A stretch of DNA of 58,302 nucleotides from NCBI RefSeq assembly GCF_013415245.1, contig NZ_JACBXX010000022.1, positions 1 through 58,302 of the forward strand. Direction: 5' to 3'. The position numbers were made by a program, and so were the translations under genes. The notes under the pieces were generated by a model. The model was not told where the DNA came from, made no database searches, and saw only the letters and a list, made by a program, of their open reading frames with translations. Origin of the DNA: Streptococcus danieliae. GTDB taxonomy: Bacteria; Bacillota; Bacilli; Lactobacillales; Streptococcaceae. Numbering within the stretch: position 1 is the stretch's first letter; each line of letters opens with the position of its first letter. Positions 52,493-58,302 of this stretch are shown here, piece after piece.

Positions 52493-53812
52493 CTACTTTT
52501 GCAAGCGTGCCTCTTTTTCTGACAGCTTAACGGTTTCTGAGCTCTTTCGCAAAACACCCTTATTTTCATCCCGTCCCTGCAAATAGTAGAGACGTTCTTC
52601 TTGATCCATGGTATTGATTGCTTCGGTTGCCAAGAGCCCAATGCCCTTTTCTGGATCTCGTAAGAGGTTAAAGATCAAGCCGACCTGCAGATCTGGGAAA
52701 TCCTTCAACATGGCATAGTCCCCATTACTGTCACCACCAATTAGGAGTGGCGCTTGGCCTCCATGGTGAACTGCCATAAAGTTGTTTATGGTTTCGGTTT
52801 TTCCTTCCCCTTGCGTTTGCGGATAGTTTTCATCCAATTGGGCTTGAATTTTCCCTTCTTCATCTTTTGCCAAACGCATGGCATAAACATGATCCTCTGG
52901 TACTCCATAGCCTAATTCTTTAGAAGTCGCATAAGGAATAATCACATCGATATAAGAAGCCGAATTGACATAGACATCGATTCCATTGGCCATCAGGGTT
53001 TGATAAAGGTTCTGCATCTCTGGAACCGAGCGAACGCCTCGTTTAAAGTCAACACTAACCTGACCAGCCTGCCCCTTGAGGCTCTCAGGGCTAGTCCAGG
53101 TTTCCTTGGTCAATTCTTCCCCATGGGCTACCTCTATCGATTTTTTGGCCAACTCTTGAACTTCCTCGGAGGTCATCCCAGCATATAAATAAGTTACCCA
53201 AGGATAACTAATATCCGAACTAAAAGTATCGCCAATGGCTTCATATAAGTAACGCAGTTTACTACTGAAATCCTTGTACTCGTTGGATTTTTTCACAGCC
53301 TCCAAGGATTTATCGCCCTCAAATCCTTTATACTGGCTATAAAGATACTCATAATCGGAACGTAAATCAGCAGCAATTTCTTCGATAGATACATCCTGCC
53401 CTTCCTTGTTCCGCAGTTCCTCACCAAAAGTCTCTAAAGGAACATCCTTCCGAATAGCTGCTTCAAATGCATCCGGAGTCATTTTAAAAGCCAAATGCTC
53501 AATTTGATAAGTTAAGGTAGCCTCACCGATATCATTGATAACGGTGGTGTTGTCCCAATCAAAGACCGCATAAGGTTTTTGATCTTTGTCATAAGCGGAA
53601 CTCTTTACCCCATACTCCTCAATCAATTTCTGCAAGCGTTGATGAATCTCCGGCTTCCAATTTCCTTCTAGTAAAATCGAATCTTCCTTTTTCTCCTTCT
53701 GCTGCAGACTCATCTCAGCCCCCTTTGGTTTAGCTGCCTCTTTTTCCTGTGACTGGCAAGCTCCCAAGGTGAGAGCCAGACCACAAACCACTAACATACC
53801 GTATTTTCGCAT
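52493..53812 (-). CDS. Lipoprotein HAD-family phosphatase, possible phosphoethanolamine/phosphocholine phosphatase
   Basis: A 439-residue protein. Residues 1-19 are a lipoprotein signal with lipobox LTLGAC (Cys19), so it is anchored outside the membrane. The HAD nucleophile motif is VFDWDNTTVIND (about residue 90), an alpha-helical cap of about 180 residues follows, then VNSASYIDVI and the acidic IGGDSNGDYAML. Pseudomonas PchP has a similar D-x-D-N-T motif and acts on phosphocholine and phosphoethanolamine. It is the first gene of a EutV-type, cre-controlled operon, so release of ethanolamine is a reasonable but unproven role. The start at 53812 has GGAGG 8 nt before it. Confidence 0.85.
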   Translation of the reverse strand: MRKYGMLVVCGLALTLGACQSQEKEAAKPKGAEMSLQQKEKKEDSILLEGNWKPEIHQRLQKLIEEYGVKSSAYDKDQKPYAVFDWDNTTVINDIGEATLTYQIEHLAFKMTPDAFEAAIRKDVPLETFGEELRNKEGQDVSIEEIAADLRSDYEYLYSQYKGFEGDKSLEAVKKSNEYKDFSSKLRYLYEAIGDTFSSDISYPWVTYLYAGMTSEEVQELAKKSIEVAHGEELTKETWTSPESLKGQAGQVSVDFKRGVRSVPEMQNLYQTLMANGIDVYVNSASYIDVIIPYATSKELGYGVPEDHVYAMRLAKDEEGKIQAQLDENYPQTQGEGKTETINNFMAVHHGGQAPLLIGGDSNGDYAMLKDFPDLQVGLIFNLLRDPEKGIGLLATEAINTMDQEERLYYLQGRDENKGVLRKSSETVKLSEKEARLQK

Positions 53813-53843
53813 GAAACGAACCTCCAAATATCCTCTCTATAGC

Positions 53844-53913
53844 AAAAAATGGCAGGGAAAGCCCTTGAATCTGTATCCGCTCCATTGCGATTCAAGTCGG
53901 CTTCCTTGCCATC
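53844..53913 (-). terminator. Leader terminator before the phosphatase gene
   Basis: On the minus strand a long imperfect stem pairs GGCAAGGAAGCC plus CTTGAATC with GATTCAAG plus GGCTTTCCCTGCC, followed by TTTTTT. It spans both ANTAR hairpins, so the two structures exclude each other. Confidence 0.88.
53878..53910 (-). promoter_or_regulatory. EutV (ANTAR) dual-hairpin site before the phosphatase gene
   Basis: The first hairpin is GGC-[AAGGAA]-GCC at 53910-53899. The second is CGC-[AATGGA]-GCG at 53889-53878, with outer AT pairs. Both loops have A1 and G4, and the second loop equals that of the eutG leader. Confidence 0.78.
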
Positions 53914-53923
53914 CCTTATATTT

Positions 53924-53937
53924 TGTAAGCATTTACA
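53924..53937 (-). promoter_or_regulatory. cre-like CcpA site
   Basis: TGTAAATGCTTACA, a near-perfect palindrome with one mismatch from the cre consensus. It starts at the end of the -10 box and covers the transcription start. Confidence 0.65.
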
Positions 53938-53965
53938 TTATACTCCAGCCCACAGCTCTTGTCAA
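53937..53965 (-). promoter_or_regulatory. Promoter of the phosphatase-eutP-cobD-pduX-cobT operon
   Basis: Consensus -35 TTGACA at 53965-53960, a 17-bp spacer and -10 TATAAT at 53942-53937. It is the strongest-looking promoter in the window. Confidence 0.85.
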
Positions 53966-54002
53966 GATATTTTTGAGAGGGACATGGCGCTTATTACTAG
54001 AA

Positions 54003-54033
54003 GAAAAAAGAAACGCTACTCAATCAACGTTTC
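54003..54033 (-). terminator. Terminator downstream of tRNA-Ser (distal)
   Basis: AGAAACG and CGTTTCT pair around a 12-nt loop, followed on the minus strand by a T run. Confidence 0.7.
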
Positions 54034-54053
54034 TCAGAATTTCCATAAAGCAC

Positions 54054-54077
54054 TAAAAAAGGGATCAAAATCCCTTA
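54054..54077 (-). terminator. Terminator of tRNA-Ser (proximal)
   Basis: AAGGGAT and ATCCCTT pair around a 4-nt loop, followed by six T residues on the minus strand, 8 nt behind the tRNA. Confidence 0.8.
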
Positions 54078-54084
54078 AAACTGA

Positions 54085-54172
54085 CGGAAGACATGGGATT
54101 CGAACCCACGCACGCTGTTACACGCCTACCGCGTTTCCAACACGGCCTCTTAAGCCTCTTGAGTAATCTTCC
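54085..54172 (-). tRNA. tRNA-Ser (anticodon GGA)
   Basis: An 88-nt class-II tRNA with a long variable arm. The acceptor stem pairs GGAAGAT with GTCTTCC. The anticodon loop TTGGAAA sits between CCGTG and CGCGG, and the T arm is GTGGGTTCGAATCCCAT. The 3' CCA is not encoded. Confidence 0.95.
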
Positions 54173-54189
54173 ATATCACTGACTTAATT

Positions 54190-54217
54190 AGTATACCACA
54201 TTTTCAACCAGGTGCAA
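54190..54217 (-). promoter_or_regulatory. Promoter of tRNA-Ser
   Basis: A -35 TTGCAC at 54217-54212, a 16-bp spacer and a -10 TATACT at 54195-54190, about 18 bp before the tRNA. Confidence 0.6.
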
Positions 54218-54278
54218 GTATTTTTGAAAAAATTTTGAGAGACTTTTACAGTTTTTTCTAGCTTTTCAGGTTAAAGAG

Positions 54279-54287
54279 TGATATACT
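54279..54287 (+). promoter_or_regulatory. Extended -10 promoter element of ssrA
   Basis: TGATATACT, an extended -10 lying 17 bp before the tmRNA 5' end. No clear -35 is seen, which is normal for extended -10 promoters. Confidence 0.55.
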
Positions 54288-54303
54288 AGTCCAAGTAATG
54301 TAA

Positions 54304-54648
54304 GGGGTCGTTACGGATTCGACAGGCATTATGAGGCATATTTTGCGACTCATCGGCAGATGTAAAAATGCCAGTTAAATATAACTGCAAAAAATAACAC
54401 TTCTTACGCTCTAGCTGCCTAAAAACCAGCAGGCGTGACCAAGGTTTGATTGCTTGTGTTAAACTGCGGTCTTATTATTAACAAGCTACGATGAAGGTCA
54501 GCCTAGTACCTTCATAAGAGACGAATAGGCTCGCAATCCTTTCACTTGAGCTATGTGTGGAAGAATTGTTAAATTAAGACATAGCCTATGGTTGTAGACA
54601 AATATGTTGGCAGGTGTTTGGACGTGGGTTCGACTCCCACCGGCTCCA
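54304..54648 (+). ncRNA. ssrA: Transfer-messenger RNA (tmRNA)
   Basis: It starts with the conserved GGGGTCGTTACGGATTCGAC and ends with the T-arm GGTTCGACTCCCACC and an acceptor strand GGCTCC plus A. The tag frame after the resume Ala codon encodes AKNNTSYALAA and then TAA, as in pneumococcus-group streptococci. It rescues stalled ribosomes and tags proteins for degradation. Confidence 0.96.
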
Positions 54649-54654
54649 TCTTAC

Positions 54655-54746
54655 CTTCTTATAAGTTTCTAAAACTTCTTATAACTTCATGAAAACCTTG
54701 AGAAATCAAGGTTTTTTCTATTTTCCTTCCCAATTCCTTCTTATAA
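54655..54746 (+). repeat. Three copies of CTTCTTATAA behind ssrA
   Basis: The 10-mer occurs at 54655, 54675 and 54737, directly behind the tmRNA 3' end. That site is a common integration target of phages and islands, and short repeats of this type can be integrase arm sites. No integrase gene is present, so this may be a relic or an empty site. Confidence 0.4.
54692..54716 (+). terminator. Terminator of ssrA
   Basis: AAAACCTTGA and TCAAGGTTTT pair around a GAAA loop, followed by T residues. Confidence 0.88.
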
Positions 54747-54835
54747 CTTTCTATAACTTTTTAGAAAAGTCCGACCCTAAACCCGACCCTAAAATAAAAA
54801 CTCCGCCGTTTTATTTAAATTCTAGAAAACTAAGA

Positions 54836-54858
54836 AACCGCCCTGGATTTGGGGCGGT
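54836..54858 (-). terminator. Terminator of the nrdD-nrdG operon
   Basis: A GC-rich stem ACCGCCCC / GGGCGGT on the minus strand, 19 nt behind nrdG, followed by TTTC. Confidence 0.75.
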
Positions 54859-54876
54859 CAGTTCATTCGCGGACTT

Positions 54877-55434
54877 TTAGTGTTGCAAGTTTTCCCAGAG
54901 AATCACCTGCTTGGCTTTGAGGGATTTGGGGACATCGATAATCCGTTGATTGGAAGAGCCTCGAAATTGAAGGCTCAGATCCCTTTTGGTAGCATCATAG
55001 CGACCATCCACCAGGATATCCAGCTGCTCCAACAGTTTACGCTTATCCGCTGTCTCCAGCATCAGCTCCTCCCAGGTGTAACCTGTCCAGGACCAGATGT
55101 CCTTGGTCGGCAATTCTTGACGGATTTTTTGAACCAAAGGAAGAAGGGTTCCGGTGTTTAAAAAGGGTTCTCCTCCCAAAAGGGTAAGGCCTTGAACATA
55201 GGGCTGGGCAAGGTCCTGTAAAATTTGCTCTTCCAGTTCCTGGGTATAGGGAATCCCTGCCCCAAATGACCAACTAGCGCGATTGTAACAGCCTTTGCAA
55301 TGAAAAAGACAGCCACTAACATAAAGGGAGCAGCGAACGCCCTCACCGTCGACAAAGTTAAAGGCCTTATAGTCCAAAATTTTCCCCTGGCTCCAGTCCT
55401 CGCTCTTCCACTCTTGTGGCTTAGGATTGCGCAT
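54877..55434 (-). CDS. nrdG: Anaerobic ribonucleotide reductase activating protein
   Basis: A 185-residue radical-SAM activase that makes the glycyl radical of NrdD. It has LDYKAFNFVDGEGVRCSLYVSGC, the cluster motif CLFHCKGC, GLTLLGGEPFLN, WSWTGYTWEEL and LVDGRYD. The start at 55434 has GAGG 6 nt before it. A longer in-frame start at 55536 would read through the GNAT coding sequence with no similarity, so I reject it. Confidence 0.95.
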   Translation of the reverse strand: MRNPKPQEWKSEDWSQGKILDYKAFNFVDGEGVRCSLYVSGCLFHCKGCYNRASWSFGAGIPYTQELEEQILQDLAQPYVQGLTLLGGEPFLNTGTLLPLVQKIRQELPTKDIWSWTGYTWEELMLETADKRKLLEQLDILVDGRYDATKRDLSLQFRGSSNQRIIDVPKSLKAKQVILWENLQH

Positions 55435-55951
55435 CCTCGACCTCAATCCAGTAGCGTTCAACCCCTTCACGTCGGTCTTCCAAGACACCGCCACAAGCCA
55501 AGATGGTCCGTCGACTTCCCTCGTTGCTTTCATCACAGGTCACCAAAACGCGGGCGATATTCTTGCTGAGGGCTTCTTGTAAGCCCTGTTGGAGCTGTTC
55601 CTTGGCATAGCCCTTACGGCGTTGGCTGGGACGAATGGAATAACCGATATGGCCTCCCTGGTTCAGGAGGTAGTCATTCAACCGCAGACGGAGGTGGAGA
55701 AAGCCAATCGCTTGTCCCTCTTCATCAAAGCTGACGTATTGAATAGCTGGGACAAAACCGTCCGGCAGGTTTAAACCCAACTCATGATCTCGATTTTGCT
55801 CCAACCAACTTGCAAAATCTTGCCCTTCTTCATAAAAACCACCATCCATCGCACTGCCACTGGCTTGAAATTCCGCAAACATAGCCAAAACAGTCTCTTG
55901 ATCCGCCAAAGTCGGACGACGTAACCGAAGTCTAGATGTTTCTTTTTTCAT
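55421..55951 (-). CDS. GNAT family N-acetyltransferase
   Basis: A 176-residue GNAT protein. It has RLRLRRPTLADQETVLAMF at the N-terminus, IGFLHLRLRLNDYLLNQGGHIGYSIRPSQRRKGYAKEQL with the acetyl-CoA loop (R-R-K-G-Y-A), VLVTCDESNEGSRRTILACGG and a C-terminal RYWIEVE. It lies between nrdD and nrdG, as in other streptococci, and overlaps nrdG by 14 nt. The substrate is unknown. Confidence 0.92.
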   Translation of the reverse strand: MKKETSRLRLRRPTLADQETVLAMFAEFQASGSAMDGGFYEEGQDFASWLEQNRDHELGLNLPDGFVPAIQYVSFDEEGQAIGFLHLRLRLNDYLLNQGGHIGYSIRPSQRRKGYAKEQLQQGLQEALSKNIARVLVTCDESNEGSRRTILACGGVLEDRREGVERYWIEVEDAQS

Positions 55952-55963
55952 ATTTTGTCTCTC

Positions 55964-58123
55964 CTATAAACTAGAACTATTCATGTGTTTGACACGCGCA
56001 GCAATTTCCTGATGGCGACCCCGTACCATGGGCCGAGCCTGGGGATTGCCCAGATAGCCACAGGTCCGCTTGACCACATCTACAAGATTGGGATCACTTG
56101 TTCGGCAAACAGGACACTCAAAGCCCCTGTCTGTCGGATCGAAATCGCCTTCAAAACCACAAGCGTAACACCGATCAATGGGGGTATTGGTTCCTAGGTA
56201 ACCCACACGGTCATAAGCATAGTCCCAAACAGCCTCCAAGGCCTTGGGGTTTTGTTGCAATACAGGGTACTCACAATAATGAATAAAACCACCACTAGCT
56301 CCCGCTTCTGGGTAGACTTTTTCAAAGTCCAACTTTTCAAAGGGGTTGGGATTTTTCCGCACATCATAGTGAAAACTATTGGTGTAGTAACCCTTGTCCG
56401 TAATATCTGTGATGGTCCCAAACTTCTCCGTATCCAGACGGCAAAAGCGATCAGTCAGGCTCTCAGATGGTGTCGAATAGACTGAAAAATGGTAGTCGTA
56501 TTTCTCAGACCAGGCCTCCGTAAATTCCTTCATCCTAGCAACTACTTCAACTGTAAAGTCCTTGGCTGCAGGATTCTGTTCCCAGCTGCCACCGTAGAAA
56601 ACAGTCGCGACCTCATAAAGTCCAATATAGCCGAGGGAAACCGTTGCTCGTTTGTTCTTGAATAGTTGATCCACAGACTCTGTTTTGCCCAGGCGTTTAC
56701 CAAAAGCCCCATATTGGTACAAAATGGGAGCGTTGGCCGGCTTGGCTTCCTTGACCCGTTCTATCCGATACACCAGGGCATCCTCAGCCAGCTTCATCCG
56801 TTCTGCAAACAAACGCCAAAAAATCGCTTGATCTCCCTTGGACTCCAAGGCAATACGGGGAAGGTTGACCGTTACCACACCAAGGTTCATCCGCCCCGCA
56901 TTGACTTCGCGACCTGCTTGATCAGCCCAGCCCTGTAAAAAGGAACGGCAACCCATAGGGACCTTAAAAGAACCTGTTAATTCTACAATTTTATCATAAG
57001 ATAGAATATCTGGATACATCCGTTTGGTCGCACATTCTACCGCCAACTCTTTGATGTCATAATTCGGACTGTCGGGCTCTAAATTAAGGCCCTTTTTTAA
57101 GGTAAAAATCAATTTAGGGAAAATAGCTGTTCGCCCTTCTCGTCCCAAGCCCTTGATCCGAATTTGCAGGATGGCCTTTTGAATTTCCCGCTCAAACCAA
57201 GAAGTCCCCAAACCAAATCCTAAAGACGTAAAAGGAGTCTGCCCATTGGAGGTAAACAGAGTATTGATTTCATACTCCAAAGACTGCATGGCATCATAAA
57301 TATCTTTTTTTGTTTTTTCACGCGCATAGTCCTCAACCTTCCCTTCCTGAACCCATTGCTCAGCCTCCTGCAAATGTTTCTGAAAATTCAGCTCCGCATA
57401 GGGGGCTAAAATTTGGTCAATCCGGTCCGCCGAACAGCCCCCATATTGACTGGAAGAAACATTGGCGATAATCTGCGAAATTTGAGCGGTCGCTGTTTGG
57501 ATCGATTTTGGACTCTCGACATCTGCATTGCCAATTTTAAAACCTTGCGCCAACATCCCTTCAAAGTCAATTAAACAACAATTGGTCATCGGTGTATAGG
57601 GTTGATAATCCAGATCATGAAAATGGATGTCCCCTTTTTGATGGGCATTGGCAACGTGTGGTGGCAACAGTTTGAGGCCAATAGCCTTCCCAACAATCCC
57701 GGCCGTTAAATCACGCTGGGTATTAAAGACCTCCGCATCCTTATTGGCATTTTCATGAACCAAGTGACTGTCCTTATCCAATAACTGTTGCACAGCTTGA
57801 TTGATATCCAGGGCTGCTAGACGCTTTCGCTCTTTTTGGCTGGCATAGCGATGATAAGCAGCCAGTAACTCCTCTTGCTGGCCTTGCAAGAGTATGGTCG
57901 CAAGCAGGTCTCGGATTCTCTCCACAGAACATACAGCCTCACCAAGGAGCTCCTGCTCGACTGCTTGCTGGAGCTGCTTTAGTTCAGCTGGTCTCAGAGG
58001 GGAAGTCACATTCTGATTGCTAGATTCCAAGCTTCGATACAATTTCTCACTCTCGAAAGGAACCGTTCGACCATCCCGCTTCTTTACAAGTAGTTGCTGG
58101 ATTCTGTCATCAGGTTTCATCAT
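55964..58123 (-). CDS. nrdD: Anaerobic ribonucleoside-triphosphate reductase
   Basis: A 719-residue class-III reductase. An N-terminal ATP-cone (VKKRDGRTVPFESEKLYRSL) precedes the catalytic barrel with NCCLIDFEGMLAQGFKIGN, GGCSADRIDQILAPYAEL and NLGVVTVNLPRIAL. Near the C-terminus a zinc site (CYACGFEG and CPVC) is followed by the glycyl-radical motif RTCGYLGNPQARPM. It supplies dNTPs without oxygen. GGGAGG precedes the start. Confidence 0.97.
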   Translation of the reverse strand: MMKPDDRIQQLLVKKRDGRTVPFESEKLYRSLESSNQNVTSPLRPAELKQLQQAVEQELLGEAVCSVERIRDLLATILLQGQQEELLAAYHRYASQKERKRLAALDINQAVQQLLDKDSHLVHENANKDAEVFNTQRDLTAGIVGKAIGLKLLPPHVANAHQKGDIHFHDLDYQPYTPMTNCCLIDFEGMLAQGFKIGNADVESPKSIQTATAQISQIIANVSSSQYGGCSADRIDQILAPYAELNFQKHLQEAEQWVQEGKVEDYAREKTKKDIYDAMQSLEYEINTLFTSNGQTPFTSLGFGLGTSWFEREIQKAILQIRIKGLGREGRTAIFPKLIFTLKKGLNLEPDSPNYDIKELAVECATKRMYPDILSYDKIVELTGSFKVPMGCRSFLQGWADQAGREVNAGRMNLGVVTVNLPRIALESKGDQAIFWRLFAERMKLAEDALVYRIERVKEAKPANAPILYQYGAFGKRLGKTESVDQLFKNKRATVSLGYIGLYEVATVFYGGSWEQNPAAKDFTVEVVARMKEFTEAWSEKYDYHFSVYSTPSESLTDRFCRLDTEKFGTITDITDKGYYTNSFHYDVRKNPNPFEKLDFEKVYPEAGASGGFIHYCEYPVLQQNPKALEAVWDYAYDRVGYLGTNTPIDRCYACGFEGDFDPTDRGFECPVCRTSDPNLVDVVKRTCGYLGNPQARPMVRGRHQEIAARVKHMNSSSL

Positions 58124-58155
58124 CTGTTCTACCTCCCTTTCATGAACTGAAAACT

Positions 58156-58222
58156 AGTTTATCACTTCACAAAACAAAAATCAATATCTAGTGAAATTTA
58201 TGAAATCTACACTATATCTTGT
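58156..58222 (-). promoter_or_regulatory. nrdD promoter with two NrdR-box-like sites
   Basis: A -35 TTGATT at 58184-58179, a 17-bp spacer and a -10 TAAACT at 58161-58156. Box A (58181-58194) overlaps the -35 and matches 11 of 14 bases of an NrdR box as remembered. Box B, ACACTATATCTTGT on the plus strand (58209-58222), matches 13 of 14. Their centres are 28 bp apart, slightly off the usual three helical turns. Confidence 0.6.
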
Positions 58223-58229
58223 GCTTTAT

Positions 58230-58302
58230 ATGGACTATAATACTCAAAAATTACTCGGAATTCAAGACCTAGACATTACTTTTAAAGAAGAATGGCATAG
58301 TT
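58230..58302 (+). mobile_element. Possible ISL3-family transposase, first codons only
   Basis: A frame opens at ATG 58230 and runs off the window. Its start, DYNTQKLLGIQDLDITFKEE, resembles ISL3 transposases, which begin with a short helix and an LLGIKD-x-NITF pattern. No ribosome site is obvious. Only 24 codons are visible. Confidence 0.4.

Noticed and set aside
53769-54166. Plus-strand open frames of 95 and 105 codons over the phosphatase leader and tRNA-Ser
   Set aside because: They cross the terminator and read the tRNA antisense, with no ribosome site or family similarity.
54780-54820. A-rich/T-rich inverted repeat around CTCCGCCG as a gene or terminator
   Set aside because: The stem is almost only A/T and lies between two better terminators; no function can be supported.
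1-58302. CRISPR arrays or phage modules
   Set aside because: No regularly spaced repeats, cas genes, or phage structural or integrase genes were seen.

Overview
The window is a Streptococcus-type chromosome segment (low-GC Firmicute). The evidence is the miaA-hflX-rnz-recJ group, the DUF3042 small protein, a tmRNA whose tag reads AKNNTSYALAA, and a complete Firmicute-type ethanolamine (eut) cluster with a two-component EutVW regulator beside an anaerobic cobalamin (cbi/cob) cluster. Among streptococci this eut + cob combination is known from S. sanguinis and relatives. I cannot assign the species. No pdu diol dehydratase genes are present.

Layout. 1-7050: a truncated transposase, then the housekeeping genes recJ, rnz, an unknown, hflX and miaA on the minus strand, and a DUF3042 gene on the plus strand. 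7060-7540: an apparently gene-free stretch that on the minus strand holds a promoter, a cobalamin riboswitch aptamer, a pair of EutV-type (ANTAR) hairpins and a terminator, i.e. an EutX/Rli55-like regulatory RNA. 7623-33617: one enormous minus-strand operon read from cbiA towards cobC, making adenosylcobalamin from glutamyl-tRNA (hemALBCD, CobA-HemD fusion, precorrin-2 dehydrogenase, all cbi genes, a CbiMNQO cobalt transporter, adenosyltransferase, cobS, cobC) and probably ending in two flavoenzyme genes. cobU carries an in-frame amber codon. 33778-48215: the eut operon (eutG, S, V, W, A, B, C, L, a K-like shell protein, E, two M copies, T, pduL, a conserved unknown, N, H, Q). 48448-53812: a third operon with a lipoprotein HAD phosphatase, eutP, cobD, pduX, cobT and a PduO-type adenosyltransferase. 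54085-58302: tRNA-Ser(GGA), tmRNA, nrdG, a GNAT gene, nrdD and the first codons of a possible ISL3 transposase.

How it works together. EutB/EutC split ethanolamine into acetaldehyde and ammonia using adenosylcobalamin inside a microcompartment. EutE, PduL and EutG process the acetaldehyde, and the cob genes make the cofactor. The regulatory sequences tie the three operons together. Each of the three operon promoters carries a CcpA (cre)-like site in the -35/-10 spacer or at the start. Leaders before the phosphatase gene, eutG, eutA and cbiA each contain two hexaloop hairpins with G at loop position 4 and (in all but one hairpin) A at position 1, overlapping a terminator; this is the EutV antitermination signature. 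The riboswitch RNA at 7060-7540 carries a fifth such pair, so it can be expected to titrate EutV according to cobalamin level. The unusual point is that the cobalamin biosynthesis genes themselves appear to belong to the EutV regulon.

Main points to check: the riboswitch/ANTAR RNA and its possible positive-feedback logic; two tandem CbiC paralogues that have each lost a different part of the conserved active site; the amber codon in cobU; and the lipoprotein phosphatase that may release ethanolamine from phosphoethanolamine. All statements rest on reading the sequence and on remembered family knowledge; no search was run.
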